Counted from the first letter of the stretch, positions 43,461 through 54,401 are shown. The stretch is 64,000 nt of DNA from Streptomyces bacillaris (GCF_003268675.1 NZ_CP029378.1:7750001-7814000), one strand, 5' to 3'. A program made the numbers and translations. The notes: generated from the sequence alone by a model not told the origin.

Positions 43461-43946
43461 CGTCCGGCCCGGGGCCGGGAGCACGGAGGGTGACAGCCGC
43501 CTGGGCGACCAGCGGCATACGGTCACCGCCCGAGGCGGGGCCGGGAGCCAGAGCAAGAACGGTGCCCGGCCGCGGGCGGAGCTGGCAGGCCGAGTGCTGC
43601 TGGGGGTGGTGGCGACCGTGGACGCCGCGACCCCGGTGGGCTCGGCGGTGCGTGAGGTGCCCATGGTGCAAGCCCCGGGAGGCAGGCCGCGCCGCGCACC
43701 TCGAAGAGGCGGGCGCGGCGCGGTAGTTATGGCATGCGGGTCGGGGTTTGCGGGCGACGGAGCCCCACCTGGCGCGGTCGGTGAGGGTGCGGCGCTCTCG
43801 GGGGTGGTGGCGCAGGTGGTGAGGTCAACCAGCACGGTGGCGAGGGCCTTGACGGTGTGGTCGCGGCAGCCGCCGGACGCCTCGCAATATTCGCGAGTCG
43901 TGTTCGTTATACGGTCGCTTCAGTCGCTGGCGTGGCCCCGATCCGG
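43461..43946. other. degenerate region downstream of amidase
   Basis: About 490 bp without a supported gene; probably the eroded 5' part of the PucR-type gene. An AT-richer stretch near 43880-43920 (CAATATTCGCGAGTCGTG) lies after the amidase stop and may be its terminator region. Confidence 0.35.
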
Positions 43947-46231
43947 CTACTTCAGGTACACGAGGCCGTCGGTGGTGATGGTCGGGCGTCCGGAGGTTCC
44001 GACGACGACGATCTTGATCGTGTGTTTGGAGCTGGAGCTCCAGGTCTTGGTCCAGATCACGTCGCGGTACTTGGTGGTGGACGACTTGAGGTCGACGGTG
44101 GCCGTTTTGACGCCGTCGACGTAGATGTGGGCCTGGCCGGAGGTGGTGGCGCGGGAGACGACCCAGGCCGCTGACCTGCCGGTGAAGGTCCAGGTGAGGC
44201 TGGCGTTCTTGGAGGCGCTGGAGTAGGACTTGCCGCCGAGGTAGCTGGTGGAGGACCTGGTGCTCCAGGTGCCGGACTTGACGGCGGCGCTCTCCTGCAG
44301 GATCACCGGGGTACCTGAGGTGGAGGAGGCTGTGGTGTTCCCGGCCTGGTCGTGCGCGGTCATGGACCATGTCGTGGTCACAGCCGGCTTGGCGGTGTGG
44401 GCGGCGCTGGTGGTGGCCGGTGCGTAGGTCTTGGTGACCGGCGCGGTAAGGCGTACTTCCTTCAGAGCGGCGGTGTCGGTGGCCTTCCAGCTCAGCGTGA
44501 GGGGGACGGCGGTGGTGTTCACGGTGCCGGTGCGCAGGGCCAGCGTCGGTTTGCTGGTGAAGGTGGGTGCGGTGGTCTCGGCGATCACGGTCGCGGCCGT
44601 TGTCGTGGTGGTTCTGCCGGAGTGGTGGGTGGCGCGGACGGCGATTTTGCGGGTGCCCAGGGGCAGGGTTGCCCTGGCTGAGGTTGCGGTGCCGGTGGTG
44701 GTGGCGACGCTCTTGCCGTCGACGAGCAGCTCGAACTGCTTGATCAGCGATGCGGGAGTTGTGGAGGTCCAGCTCACGGTGATGCCGGCCTTGGTGTAGT
44801 ACGTCGGGCCGACAGTGCCGGCTCCGGTGACGGACTTGATGGCCAGTCCGGCGACCGATCCGCCTGCCCAGTTACGGATGGTGGGCAGCTGGTTGTAGAA
44901 GGCGTTGCCCGGGCACTGGGTGTTGTAGCCGTCCCGGTGTCCGTGCACGGTGGGAAAGGACAGCTGTGCGCCCTTGGCCCACGTCTTGCCGAAGTAGTTG
45001 CGGCCGCTGTCGCCGGCAGTGAGGTTGGTGGTGCTGGTGGGGCTGACACCGTACTGGCCGAGTTTCCAAGCGGCGACCTGGGCGACCGAGGCCATCGCGG
45101 CCTGCGACGGAGCAGCGTCGGTGTACGTGCCCAGGACCGAGATCCCGGCGGTCTCGGCGTTGAAGCCGTAGGCGTGCGCGCCCATCACGGGCCGGTCCAC
45201 GCCCCCTTGCGGCCCTCGTAGACGGTGCCGCACTTGTCGACGAGGAAGTTGTATCCGATGTCTTTCCAGCCGAGCTGCTTGACGTGGTAGGCGTAGATGG
45301 CCCGTACGACGGCGGGGGCCTGCTCGCAGGTATAGGTGTTGGACTCGGCGGTGTGATGCACCACGACCGCTTTGACCTTGCCGCCCGGCAGGTACCCGGG
45401 TGCCTCCGGGCTGATCGACTCGTCCGCGCCCCACCCGGCTCGCGAGGTGATGGGCGGGGTCGGTATCGAGGGCGTCGTCGTGGTCGGCGAAGGCGTCGCT
45501 GTCGGGGACGGTGCGGGGCTCGATGTGAGCGAGGCGGAAGGTGAAACCGACGGTGTGCTGCCTGGTGCCGTGGTGGTGGGTGCCGGATCGCTTACCGAAG
45601 GGGCGGGGCCAGGTTCCTCACTGGCCGAAGGCTCGGGCGTCCCGGTGCTGCTCGGCTCGGATTGCGCAGGCGTGGGCACCGAAGGTGTCGGCTCCTGGCT
45701 CTCCTCGACGCGGAAGGCCGCCGGCTCCATAGCGGAGACGGTTCCCTTCCCGGGGTCGATCATGTCCAGGCGTAGCCCTGCGGGGAGCCCGGCCGATGTC
45801 CTCCCGTCAGCGCTGACCCTGACCTCGGCCCCGTCGGAAGGGCCGACCCAGGCGGGCTCGGTGCCGCCCCGTGCCGCGCCGCTTTCACCCTGTCCGCTGT
45901 CGCCCTCCAGCCGCAGCCACGACGACCACTGACCACTGCCGGCGTCGCGGGTGCGGACCTCCACCGTGCCGGCGACGAACGCGTCCGGGTCGCTCCAGGT
46001 AATGCCGAGCATGCTGAACTGCTTGGTGTCGTCCTGCTTCAGGCTCGCCTTGCGGCCATCCTCGTTCGCCCTCAGCGGGGCACTTCGGGTATTGGCCTTC
46101 ACCGGGCCTGGCTTGGTGTCCGCTGCTGCGTTTCCCAGGGGAGTGCCGGTTGTGGACTGGAAGGCCAGCACACCGGATATTCCCGCTGCCACGACTGCAG
46201 CCGCTCCTCCTGCGATTCTTCGCCGCTTCAT
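43947..46231 (-). pseudogene. N-acetylmuramoyl-L-alanine amidase (PGRP/Amidase_2), single-base frameshift
   Basis: Two frames on the minus strand form one gene. The first (from ATG 46231) has a signal peptide, a Pro/Ser/Thr linker and the start of the amidase domain: TSRAGWGADE, zinc ligand VVVHHTAESNTYTCEQAP and FLVDKCGTVYEGRKG. Here a run of five C (45202-45206, plus strand) lacks one base against the expected glycine codons. The second frame continues GVDRPVMGAHAYGFNAETAG, then zinc ligands in VHGHRDGYNTQCPGNAFY, and about 330 residues of Thr-rich Ig-like repeats ending TTDGLVYLK. It would cleave the amide bond between MurNAc and the stem peptide. Confidence 0.8.
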
Positions 46232-46556
46232 GCAGCCCCACCCCTTCGACTGATCCGTTCGCACCAAATGCGGCAGAGCCCAGCGGCCCGCGCACAGGGC
46301 ACACGTGAGGGGAACATACATCTCTCCCACGAGCCCTCGTGGGTGCTCACACCATGCTGATGAACCCGTTTCACCAGCACAGCCAAGTGCGAGCCACCTC
46401 CCACGTCACCTATGCAAGAGACGAAGATCACTTCAATTCCAGGAACCTCAAAGTCGATCTTGCCGCCCTTGTCTCAGTTGGCCGTCTTTTCTCCCTCGGT
46501 ACTTTCACATCGGCGTCACATCAGTGATGCAGATGTGTTTACGAGACCGAGGGATC

Positions 46557-49500
46557 ATGACGATTCATATACCTGCGCCGGAGGAGCGCGGGCGGCCTTG
46601 GTCCGGGGGGAGTCTGCGCTACATAGCGGGGAGTCTTGCTCTGGCCTTGTCCGTCACGCTGCTCGACGGCACCATCGCGATGGCTACACAGCGCCAGGCG
46701 CCTGCCGCACCGGAGAAGCCGGCGGCCGTCACGCAGGCCGCGGACATTCCGTCCGCCCGTGTCGCCGCCCGGCTGTCGGGCAAGCGGGTGGAGGCTCTGT
46801 CGGAGCGTACGGAGACCTCCACGACCTGGGTGAACAAGGACGGCTCGCTCACCACCGAGCTGACGGCCGGTCCGGTCCGCTTCGAGGACGAGGCGACCGG
46901 GGAGTGGCGCGATGTCGATCTGGATCTGGTCGCCGCCGGGGCAGGGGTGGAGCCCAAGGCGCACCCCGAGGGGCTGAAGCTGGCCGGCCGGACCGGAACC
47001 CCGGCCACCTCGCTGAAGGCCGCCCAGGCCGCCAGGGCCACCGATCTGGTCACGCTCGGCGAGGGCGACGAGCAGATCACGCTGCAGTGGAAGGGTGGTC
47101 TGCCCGCCCCGAAGCTGGAGGGGAACCGTGCCGAGTACGTCAACGCCGTTCCCGGCGCGGACGTCGTGGTCGAGGCGACCCGTACCGGGTTCGAGCAGTA
47201 CGTCGAGATCAAGCAGAAGCCCACGACGGATGGCTACACCTACACACTGCCGCTGAAGGCCAAGGGCCTGAAGGCCGAGCAGCAGGCCGACGGCAGCGTG
47301 GTGTTCACGGACAAGAAGAACAAGAAGACCGCGGTGATGCCCGCGCCGGTGATGTGGGACTCCACCGTCGACGAGGCCTCCGGTGAACACACCCGCCGCG
47401 TGCCCGTGGCGATGAAGGTCGTGAGGAAGGGCTCGACCATCGACCTGGTCGTCACCCCCGACCCGAAGTTCCTCGCGGACCCCGCCACCAAGTACCCGGT
47501 CACTGTCGACCCCTCCACGTCGGCGCTTTCCAACGTCTTCGACACCTACGTCCAGCAGGGCGAGACCCGTGACTGGTCCACGGATGTCGAACTCGACCTG
47601 GGCAACCCCGGCACGAAGAACGCCGACGGCACCTTCCGTACCGCCCGGTCGTTCATCTCCTGGAACACCGCCCCGATCTCCGACGCGCTCGTGACGGACG
47701 CGAAGCTGTCGCTGTGGAACTTCCACTCCGCCAACTACACCGGATCCTCGTGCCCCACTCAGCCGTGGGAAGTGTGGTCCACCGGGGCCGCGACGACCTC
47801 CTCCCGCTGGACGGCCCAGCCGGCGTGGACCGCGAAGAAGGCCACCTCCTCCGAAACGAGGGGCAACCCTTCCTGCTCGACCCAGCCCGACGGGTGGATC
47901 AACGCCAACGTCACCACGCTGGTGCAGGAATGGGCCTCCGCGAAGGCATCCCGCGGCCACATGGGCCTGCGCGCCACTGACGAGAGCGTCACCGGGCAGT
48001 GGAAGCGGGTCAACTCCGCCAACGCCGCCACCAACCCCCCAAAGCTCGTCGTCACTTACAACTACCGGCCCCGGACGGGTACGAAGCAGGAGGCCGGCCC
48101 GCCGTACTTCTCCTACGGCGGCGCCTACACCGTCAACACCCTCACCCCGACGCTGCGCGACACGTTCGTCGACGCCGACGGTGACAAGGTCAACGGGACC
48201 TTCCAGATCTTCGACAACGCCACCAACACCCAGGTCGGCAACGTCATCGTCTCCCCGTACGTGCCCTCGGGCCAGGTCGCCTCGGTGACCGTCCCCGCCG
48301 GCGTGCTCACCAACGGCAAGACGTACAAGTTCCGCACCTCCCCCTACGACGGAGCCCACTACAACACCGGCTGGTCGGCGTGGAAGACCTTCACCGTCGA
48401 TACCACCGCCCCCTCAGCCCCGACAGCAATATCGTCGACGGACTACCCGACAGGCCAGTGGGTCAAGGGCGCGGGCCAGGCCGGCACGTTCACCGTCACC
48501 CCGCCCTCGGGCAGTGACCACAACTGGCTGGAATGGTCACTGGACGGACTGACCTGGACCAAGGTCACCACCGGCGGCACCTCCGGCAGCAAGGCCATCA
48601 ACATCGCCCCGCCGAAGGACGGCACCCACACCCTGCAGGTGCGGGCGGTGGACAAGGCGGACAACAAGTCCGAGGCCATCGACTACACCTTCCACGCCGG
48701 CCCCGGCGGATTCATCCAGCCTTCCGAGGGGGAGCGCACCGCACGCCGTCTCCCGCTGGTGTCCGAGGCCGAAGCCTCCAAGTTCAACAACGTGGCCTTC
48801 TCCTGGCGCCGTTCCGAGGCCGACCCCTGGGTCCGCATCCCGGCCGGACAGGTCACCTCCGGCGGCACCCCGCTGGCCGCCTGGCCCGTCCCGATGACCG
48901 GCGGCAAGAGCGCGCCGCTCGTCTGGAACGCCACCGACACCGTCGACCCGGATGGCAGCGTTCAGATCAAGGCCGACTTCACCGGCCCCAACTCCGCCAC
49001 CGGCTCCACCGAGCCCCTCACCGTCATCGTCGACCGCAACGCCTCCGGCGCCGCCACCGGCAACGTCGGACCAGGATCGGTGAACCTGCTCACGGGCGAC
49101 TACACGCTCTCCGCCACCGACGCCTCCGGCTTCGATCTGTCGGTCTCCCGTACGGCTTCCTCACGTAACCCGGACAAGGGCGACAAGCAGGAGGGCCAGG
49201 CAGCCATCTTCGGCAAGGAGTGGGTCTCGGGCACCGCCGCAGAGCTGACGGAGTCCGACTTCTCCCACATCCGCAAGATCTCCGACACGGCCGTCGCCGT
49301 GGTCGACTCCGAGGCTGAGGAGACGCATTTCACCGCCAACGCAGCGAAGACCGGCTGGATCCCCGAGCCGGGCGCTGAGGATCTGACGCTCAAGGGGAGT
49401 GTGACCGGGTCGTTCACCTTGTCCGACAGTGAGGGTACGGTGACGACCTTCACCAAGCCCGACCCGGCCGCGTCCACCTGGCAGGTCTCCAGCACTCTGC

Positions 49501-52500
49501 TGGACGGTCTGGCCAACACCACCACCACCGTCGTCTCAGAAACCGTGACCGTGGACGGCAAGAAGCTGGCCCGCCCCAAGCGGGTCATCGCTCCCACCTC
49601 GGCTGCCACGGCGGCGGCCTGCACGGCGGACCCGGCGACCAAGGGCTGCCGGGTGATGGAGTTCGTGTACGGCGCGACCACCACGGCCACCGGCAGCACC
49701 CTCGGTGACGTCGTCGGCCAGGTGAAGGAGGTCCGCCTGTGGTCCACCGCCCCCGGTGCGACCGCCGCGACCGCCCGCACCGTGCAGACGTACCTATACG
49801 ACAGCTCCGGCCGCCTGCGCCAGACCTGGAACCCACAGATCACCCCGTCTCTGAAGACGGAGTACACCTACGACAGCGCAGGCCGCGTCACCAGCCTCAC
49901 GCCGCCCGGCGAACTGCCCTGGGCCTTCACCTATGGCAAGGCGGGCAACGCCGCCACCGCCGGTGACGGCATGCTCCTGAAGGCATCTCGCTCTGGGCTC
50001 CAGCAGGGCACCACGGGCACGGAGACCGGCACCGCCGCCACTTCGGTGGTGTACGACGTACCGCTGACCGGCGGGGCAGCTCCGTACACGATGGGCGCCG
50101 CCGAGGTGAAGGCCTGGGGCCAGGCCGACGCGCCCACCGATGCCACCGCCGTCTTCCCCGCTGACGTTAGCCCTGCTTCTCACTCCGGCAACGGCCTTGC
50201 TGCTGGCTCCTACGCCCGCGCCGACATCACCTATCTGGGCGTCTCCGGACGCGCGGTCAACACCGCCACCCCCGGCGGGCACATCACCACCACCGAGTAC
50301 GACCGCTTCGGCAACACCGTCCGCGAACTGTCGGCCGGCAACCGGGCCCTCGCGCTCGGACTGAGCGCCGGAGACCGGGCAGCCCAGGCAGAACTCGGGA
50401 TCGGCCAGCTGGCCGCAGCCGAACGGGCCGACCTGCTCGCCACCAAGTCCGTGTACAACGACACCGGCACGCGCGAGCTGGAGGAGTTCGGCCCGCTGCG
50501 GAGGATCGACCTCACCGCCGACCTCAAGTCCGGAACCGCGACGCTGGTTCCAGTCGGGACACCGGTCACCGCCCGCTCCTGGACCGTCAACGAGTACGAC
50601 GCCGGGCGCCCCACCGACGGCACGGCGAAGGTGAGGGACCAGGTCACTAAGGTCACCACCGGTGCTCAGGTGCGTGAGCACTCCACCGTGCTCGGTGAAG
50701 CGCGGGTCACGCAGACGGTCTACGACTGGGCCAAGGGCCTGCCGACGAAGACCGTTAAGGACCCGGGTGGTCTCGCGATCACCGAGACCACCGAGTACGA
50801 CGCCCAGGGGCGGATCACCAAGCAGCTCCTGCCCGGGGCGACCGGCAGCGACGCCGCGACCCGGGTGACCGCCTACTGGTCCGCCACGGGCACCGGCGCC
50901 TGCCAGGGTCGCCCGGAGTGGGCCGACCTGGTCTGCTCCACCGGACCCGCTGGCGCGATCACCGGCGGCGGCAGCAACCCAACCGCCCTGCCGACCACCA
51001 CTACTGAGTACGACTGGTGGGGCAACCCGGCCAAGGTTACCGATACTGCCAACGGCGCTACTCGCACGACCACGACCACCTACGACACCGCCGGACGGCA
51101 GATCAAGGTCACCGTCACCGGGGGCGTTGGTGCGGCGGTTCCCGAGGCAACCACCGAGTACGCTCCGGCCACCGGCCGGGCGGTCAGGACGGTCTCGCCG
51201 ACCGGCGGCACCATCACCAAGGTGTTCGACAAGCTCGGCCGCCAGGTGTCCTACACCGACGCCGACGGTGGTGTGACCACGACCGAGTACGACCTCCTCG
51301 ACCGCCCGGTCAAAAACACGGACAACGTCCCGTCGACCGTCACCTACACCTACGATCACAACGTGGAGCCGCGCGGCCTCGCCACCCGGACCACCGACTC
51401 GGTCGCCGGTGCCTTCCAGACCACCTACGACGCCGACGGGTCGGTCAGCTCCGAGAAGCTGCCCGGCGGCTACACCCTCACCCAGACCGAGGACTCCACC
51501 GGCGCAACCCTCAACCGTTCATACACGCGCGATAGCGACGGCACGCTTGTCTACTCCGACACCGTGACCGAGTCCATCCATGGCCAGGTCACCAGCCACG
51601 ACGGCTGGTCTGACCAGACCTACGGCTACGACGCGGTCGGTCGCCTGGTCACGGTCGAGGACACCGCGGACACCATCTGCACCAAACGGACCTACGCCTT
51701 CGACAGCCGCACAAACCGCAAATCCCTCACACGGGCAACGGGCGCTCCCGGCGCCGACTGCCCCACCACCGGGGGCACCACGATCAGCCACACGTACGAC
51801 AGTGCCGACCGCCTGGTCGACGCCGGTTATGTATACGACGCGTTCGGTCGCACTACCACGGTCCCTGGCAACGGCACGATCGGCTTCTACGTCAACGACC
51901 TCGCCCACCAGCAGACTGCGGACGGCAAGCGACAGACCTGGCAGCTCGACGCCAACCTGCGCTCCCGCTCCTGGAAGACCGAGACCGGAAGTGGCAGCAC
52001 CTGGACCCAGACTGGCTCCAAGCTGAACCACTACGACAGTGACAGCGACAACCCCCGCTGGATCGTTGAGGACACCGCCTCGGGTGCCCTGACTCGCAAC
52101 GTCCAGTCCGCGACGGGTGACCTTGCCGCCACCACCAGCAAGGCCGGCGATACCGTTCTGCAACTCACCACCATCCACGGCGACGTGGCCCTCCAGCTCC
52201 CACTGGATACCAGCAAGCCACCTACCTCCCTGGATTCTGACGAGTACGGCAGCCCCCGGGCCGGTCAAGCGGCCACCCGCTACAACTGGCTCGGCGCCAA
52301 ACAGCGCTCCACCGAGACGCTTACCGGCCTTACCCTCATGGGTGTTCGCCTCTACAATCCGAACAGCGGCCGCTTCCTCTCCCTTGACCCCGTTTACGGT
52401 GGCAATGCCAACGCGTACGACTACGTGCACGGCGACCCCTTGAATCGCTTCGACCTGGACGGAAAGTTCAGCTGGAAGAAGAAGTGGAAGACCTTCAGGA

Positions 52501-52814
52501 CCAAGAGTTGGAAGAAGTGGACCCGAAGAGGAATCCGGATTGGTGCGGCTGTCGGAGCCGCTGTGGGAACAGGGGCAATCTGTGCCATGACCGCAGGGGC
52601 CGGTTGCATCGTTGCCGGGTTTGTTCTCGGGACCGCCGCAGGTTCAATCGACTACCAGGCGAGGTTCCTTTTCCAGCGCAAGAAGCGAATGAACAGGAAC
52701 GACCATGTCAAGAACATCGGCTTGTATGCAATTCCTGGAGTTGCGGGCGCGAGCGTGGGAAAGCTCAAGTATCTAAGCAAGTTCTTCAGAGGAAGCGGAA
52801 AGCGTCGCAAGTGA
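46557..52814 (+). CDS. Rhs/YD-repeat secreted protein with variable C-terminal tip
   Basis: A 2085-residue polymorphic-toxin-type protein. An N-terminal hydrophobic signal (residues about 20-42) is followed by a beta-rich region and a DNRLRE-type domain near 320-500 (RTARSFISWNTAPISDALVT). From about 1000 to 1900 run YD repeats such as TEYTYDSAGRVTSLTPPG and TTTYDTAGRQIKV, which build the hollow Rhs shell. The shell-closing core is GVRLYNPNSGRFLSLDPVYG then YDYVHGDPLNRFDLDG at about 1925-1971. The remaining 114 residues are a basic, glycine-rich tip with two hydrophobic helices. The ATG at 46557 has GAGGG upstream. GC drops at the tip, and a small membrane protein follows. Confidence 0.88.
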   Translation: MTIHIPAPEERGRPWSGGSLRYIAGSLALALSVTLLDGTIAMATQRQAPAAPEKPAAVTQAADIPSARVAARLSGKRVEALSERTETSTTWVNKDGSLTTELTAGPVRFEDEATGEWRDVDLDLVAAGAGVEPKAHPEGLKLAGRTGTPATSLKAAQAARATDLVTLGEGDEQITLQWKGGLPAPKLEGNRAEYVNAVPGADVVVEATRTGFEQYVEIKQKPTTDGYTYTLPLKAKGLKAEQQADGSVVFTDKKNKKTAVMPAPVMWDSTVDEASGEHTRRVPVAMKVVRKGSTIDLVVTPDPKFLADPATKYPVTVDPSTSALSNVFDTYVQQGETRDWSTDVELDLGNPGTKNADGTFRTARSFISWNTAPISDALVTDAKLSLWNFHSANYTGSSCPTQPWEVWSTGAATTSSRWTAQPAWTAKKATSSETRGNPSCSTQPDGWINANVTTLVQEWASAKASRGHMGLRATDESVTGQWKRVNSANAATNPPKLVVTYNYRPRTGTKQEAGPPYFSYGGAYTVNTLTPTLRDTFVDADGDKVNGTFQIFDNATNTQVGNVIVSPYVPSGQVASVTVPAGVLTNGKTYKFRTSPYDGAHYNTGWSAWKTFTVDTTAPSAPTAISSTDYPTGQWVKGAGQAGTFTVTPPSGSDHNWLEWSLDGLTWTKVTTGGTSGSKAINIAPPKDGTHTLQVRAVDKADNKSEAIDYTFHAGPGGFIQPSEGERTARRLPLVSEAEASKFNNVAFSWRRSEADPWVRIPAGQVTSGGTPLAAWPVPMTGGKSAPLVWNATDTVDPDGSVQIKADFTGPNSATGSTEPLTVIVDRNASGAATGNVGPGSVNLLTGDYTLSATDASGFDLSVSRTASSRNPDKGDKQEGQAAIFGKEWVSGTAAELTESDFSHIRKISDTAVAVVDSEAEETHFTANAAKTGWIPEPGAEDLTLKGSVTGSFTLSDSEGTVTTFTKPDPAASTWQVSSTLLDGLANTTTTVVSETVTVDGKKLARPKRVIAPTSAATAAACTADPATKGCRVMEFVYGATTTATGSTLGDVVGQVKEVRLWSTAPGATAATARTVQTYLYDSSGRLRQTWNPQITPSLKTEYTYDSAGRVTSLTPPGELPWAFTYGKAGNAATAGDGMLLKASRSGLQQGTTGTETGTAATSVVYDVPLTGGAAPYTMGAAEVKAWGQADAPTDATAVFPADVSPASHSGNGLAAGSYARADITYLGVSGRAVNTATPGGHITTTEYDRFGNTVRELSAGNRALALGLSAGDRAAQAELGIGQLAAAERADLLATKSVYNDTGTRELEEFGPLRRIDLTADLKSGTATLVPVGTPVTARSWTVNEYDAGRPTDGTAKVRDQVTKVTTGAQVREHSTVLGEARVTQTVYDWAKGLPTKTVKDPGGLAITETTEYDAQGRITKQLLPGATGSDAATRVTAYWSATGTGACQGRPEWADLVCSTGPAGAITGGGSNPTALPTTTTEYDWWGNPAKVTDTANGATRTTTTTYDTAGRQIKVTVTGGVGAAVPEATTEYAPATGRAVRTVSPTGGTITKVFDKLGRQVSYTDADGGVTTTEYDLLDRPVKNTDNVPSTVTYTYDHNVEPRGLATRTTDSVAGAFQTTYDADGSVSSEKLPGGYTLTQTEDSTGATLNRSYTRDSDGTLVYSDTVTESIHGQVTSHDGWSDQTYGYDAVGRLVTVEDTADTICTKRTYAFDSRTNRKSLTRATGAPGADCPTTGGTTISHTYDSADRLVDAGYVYDAFGRTTTVPGNGTIGFYVNDLAHQQTADGKRQTWQLDANLRSRSWKTETGSGSTWTQTGSKLNHYDSDSDNPRWIVEDTASGALTRNVQSATGDLAATTSKAGDTVLQLTTIHGDVALQLPLDTSKPPTSLDSDEYGSPRAGQAATRYNWLGAKQRSTETLTGLTLMGVRLYNPNSGRFLSLDPVYGGNANAYDYVHGDPLNRFDLDGKFSWKKKWKTFRTKSWKKWTRRGIRIGAAVGAAVGTGAICAMTAGAGCIVAGFVLGTAAGSIDYQARFLFQRKKRMNRNDHVKNIGLYAIPGVAGASVGKLKYLSKFFRGSGKRRK

Positions 52815-52929
52815 TCGAAGAGCGGGAATGCTTTAGGTCACGTAAGACCTAATCGCGGATTCAAATGCAGGGGGTGCGTTAGAATGACTACGCACCCCCT
52901 GCGCACTCCATAAACACGAGGTGTAGCAC

Positions 52930-53112
52930 ATGTTTAATTTCTACCTAAAGCTGTCACTGTGGACACTCCTCTGGTGCGGTGTTGGGGTAGCCCTTCTTTT
53001 CTTTCTGCTTTCCATCGGTGCGATCTCTGAAAATTCCTCATACAAGGGGGCAGTAGTTTTTGTAGTGGCGCTCTTCGGTGCGATAGTAGCGGCGAGACGG
53101 CTACGAAATTGA
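52930..53112 (+). CDS. small membrane protein, candidate immunity protein of the Rhs tip
   Basis: A 60-residue protein: MFNFYLKLSLWTLLWCGVGV ALLFFLLSI forms one helix and YKGAVVFVVALFGAIVAA the second, ending RRLRN. GAGGTG precedes the ATG. GC content is clearly below the window's average, like the Rhs tip just upstream. Its position 115 bp after the Rhs stop is where cognate immunity genes usually sit, and a membrane location would suit protection against a membrane-acting toxin. The pairing is inference; sequence gives no known immunity family. Confidence 0.55.
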   Translation: MFNFYLKLSLWTLLWCGVGVALLFFLLSIGAISENSSYKGAVVFVVALFGAIVAARRLRN

Positions 53113-53218
53113 ATGAAGTCGCGAATGCTTTCAGGGGGATACGTTCGCCCTATTCGCTGAAATAATCTATCGAGGCGTGCCGAGGATGCTCTATTTGATC
53201 AGAAACTCATGGGGGTCT

Positions 53219-53260
53219 TGTCCAAGACGTAGCGGTGAAGCTTCCCCGTGATCTTGGACA
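53219..53260. repeat. inverted repeat at IS3 remnant end
   Basis: TGTCCAAGA … TCTTGGACA, 9-bp arms spaced 24 bp, directly outside the IS3 transposase remnant. It may be the IS terminus or a local hairpin. Confidence 0.4.
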
Positions 53261-53268
53261 CTCGATGG

Positions 53269-53655
53269 TTATGCCGCGAGGGTGTGCCGTTGGCGGGTCT
53301 CGGTCGTGGTGAGGTAGCCGAAGACCTTGTGTCTGCGCAGTCGGCGCCGGTTGTAGAACGTCTCGATGAAATCGAAAACGTCAGCACGGGCGGTGGCCCG
53401 GTCAGGCCAGACGCGGGTGCCGATCTCTTCTTTGAGCAGGGCCCAGAAACTCTCCGCGGCGGCGTTGTCGAAGCAGGACCCGGTGCGTCCGCAGCTCTGG
53501 CGGAGTTCCAACTCCCTTATTCGGTCCTGGAATCGGGTCGAGGTGTACTCGCTGCCGCGGTCGCTGTGGATCACGCAGCCGGGTTGCAGTCCACCGCGGC
53601 CGTGGGCCATGTCCAGTGCATCGATGACAAGATCGGCGCGGTGGTGTTCGGCCAT
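53269..53655 (-). pseudogene. IS3-family OrfB transposase, C-terminal fragment
   Basis: The last 128 residues of an IS3 integrase-type transposase. The second catalytic Asp is in IHSDRGSEYTSTRFQ and the Glu in NAAAESFWALLKEEIG; YNRRRLRRHKVFGYLTT is the standard end. The N-terminal half of OrfB, including the first Asp, and OrfA are missing; unrelated sequence begins at about 53660. Confidence 0.85.
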
Positions 53656-53670
53656 CGAGTAGCCGACGGG

Positions 53671-53783
53671 CCATCAAGCTCCGCTGGCAGCTCACCGCGG
53701 ACAACCGCGAGCTGGAAGCGCTGAAGGTGTACGCCGAGGGGCCGTGCGAGGACACCATCGTCCGCTACACCCCGGCCGCCTGA
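53671..53783 (+). pseudogene. C-terminal fragment of an unknown gene
   Basis: Thirty-seven codons read IKLRWQLTADNRELEALKVY then AEGPCEDTIVRYTPAA and a stop. Protein-like, but cut at its 5' side by the IS3 remnant. Family not recognised. Confidence 0.4.
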
Positions 53784-53870
53784 CCTGTCCGTTCCCCCGT
53801 GGGAAATGCCCGGAGCGGCGTCGGGCCCTGCCGCGCTTCCAGCGACGGCAGGACCCGAGGGGTGCGGAAA

Positions 53871-53990
53871 ATGAGGATCCCGCAGGGCCATGCGGACCTG
53901 CTGTTCGGACATCCGCAGTTGACAGATGAAGAAGTCCCGGATGATCCGGAACCTATCCCGACAGAATGCCCCCGGACCCAGGCGCGATGA
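53871..53990 (+). CDS. very small hypothetical protein
   Basis: A 39-residue acidic peptide beginning MRIPQGHADLLFGHPQLTDE and ending in a Pro-rich tail. It ends at the base before the stop of the convergent 53991 gene. Composition is plausible but there is no clear ribosome binding site; doubtful. Confidence 0.3.
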   Translation: MRIPQGHADLLFGHPQLTDEEVPDDPEPIPTECPRTQAR

Positions 53991-54401
53991 TCAGGCCGCC
54001 TCAGGAGCCTCGTGCTGGTGCTTCAGCCGCATCCGCGCATCGACGACTTGGCCCCGCTCCACCTGCTCCCAGAACGGATGCGTCGACACGGTGATGCTCA
54101 GCTCCAGCAACTCGGCCCGGAAGCGTGCCACCTCCGCGTGCTGCTCCTCGGTGTAGCCGGGGCTGTCGGGTTTCGCGGACCGGAAGCCGGAGTGCAGCTG
54201 CTTCTCGGCCTCCCAGCCGGGCAGAGGTTCCGCCGACCACGGCAGAGCACGCGCGTACTCCTCGTACGCCGCACGGGTCTGGTGGAGGGCGAGCTGGGCG
54301 TCGCGGAGGTCCTGGGGAAGTCGTACGTGGCCACATCTGAATAGTACGACTGTTCGAATTATGAAAGCGAGGTCACGCGCCGAGAACCAGGAGGGCCCCA
54401 C
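53991..54401 (-). CDS. hypothetical helical protein
   Basis: A frame of 136 codons whose protein-like part starts near VRLPQDLRDAQLALHQTRAA and includes RAELLELSITVSTHPFWEQV, ending KHQHEAPEAA. The helix-rich, Gln/Glu-rich pattern is typical of small hypothetical proteins on Streptomyces mobile elements. The only in-frame start codon before that segment is GTG 54401, which gives 27 hydrophobic or atypical residues first; the true start is uncertain. Function unknown. Confidence 0.5.
   Translation of the reverse strand: MGPSWFSARDLAFIIRTVVLFRCGHVRLPQDLRDAQLALHQTRAAYEEYARALPWSAEPLPGWEAEKQLHSGFRSAKPDSPGYTEEQHAEVARFRAELLELSITVSTHPFWEQVERGQVVDARMRLKHQHEAPEAA

Noticed and set aside
46539..51359. 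Two long minus-strand frames opposite the Rhs gene
   Set aside because: Gly/Val/Arg-rich shadow translations of the YD-repeat gene without protein-like features.
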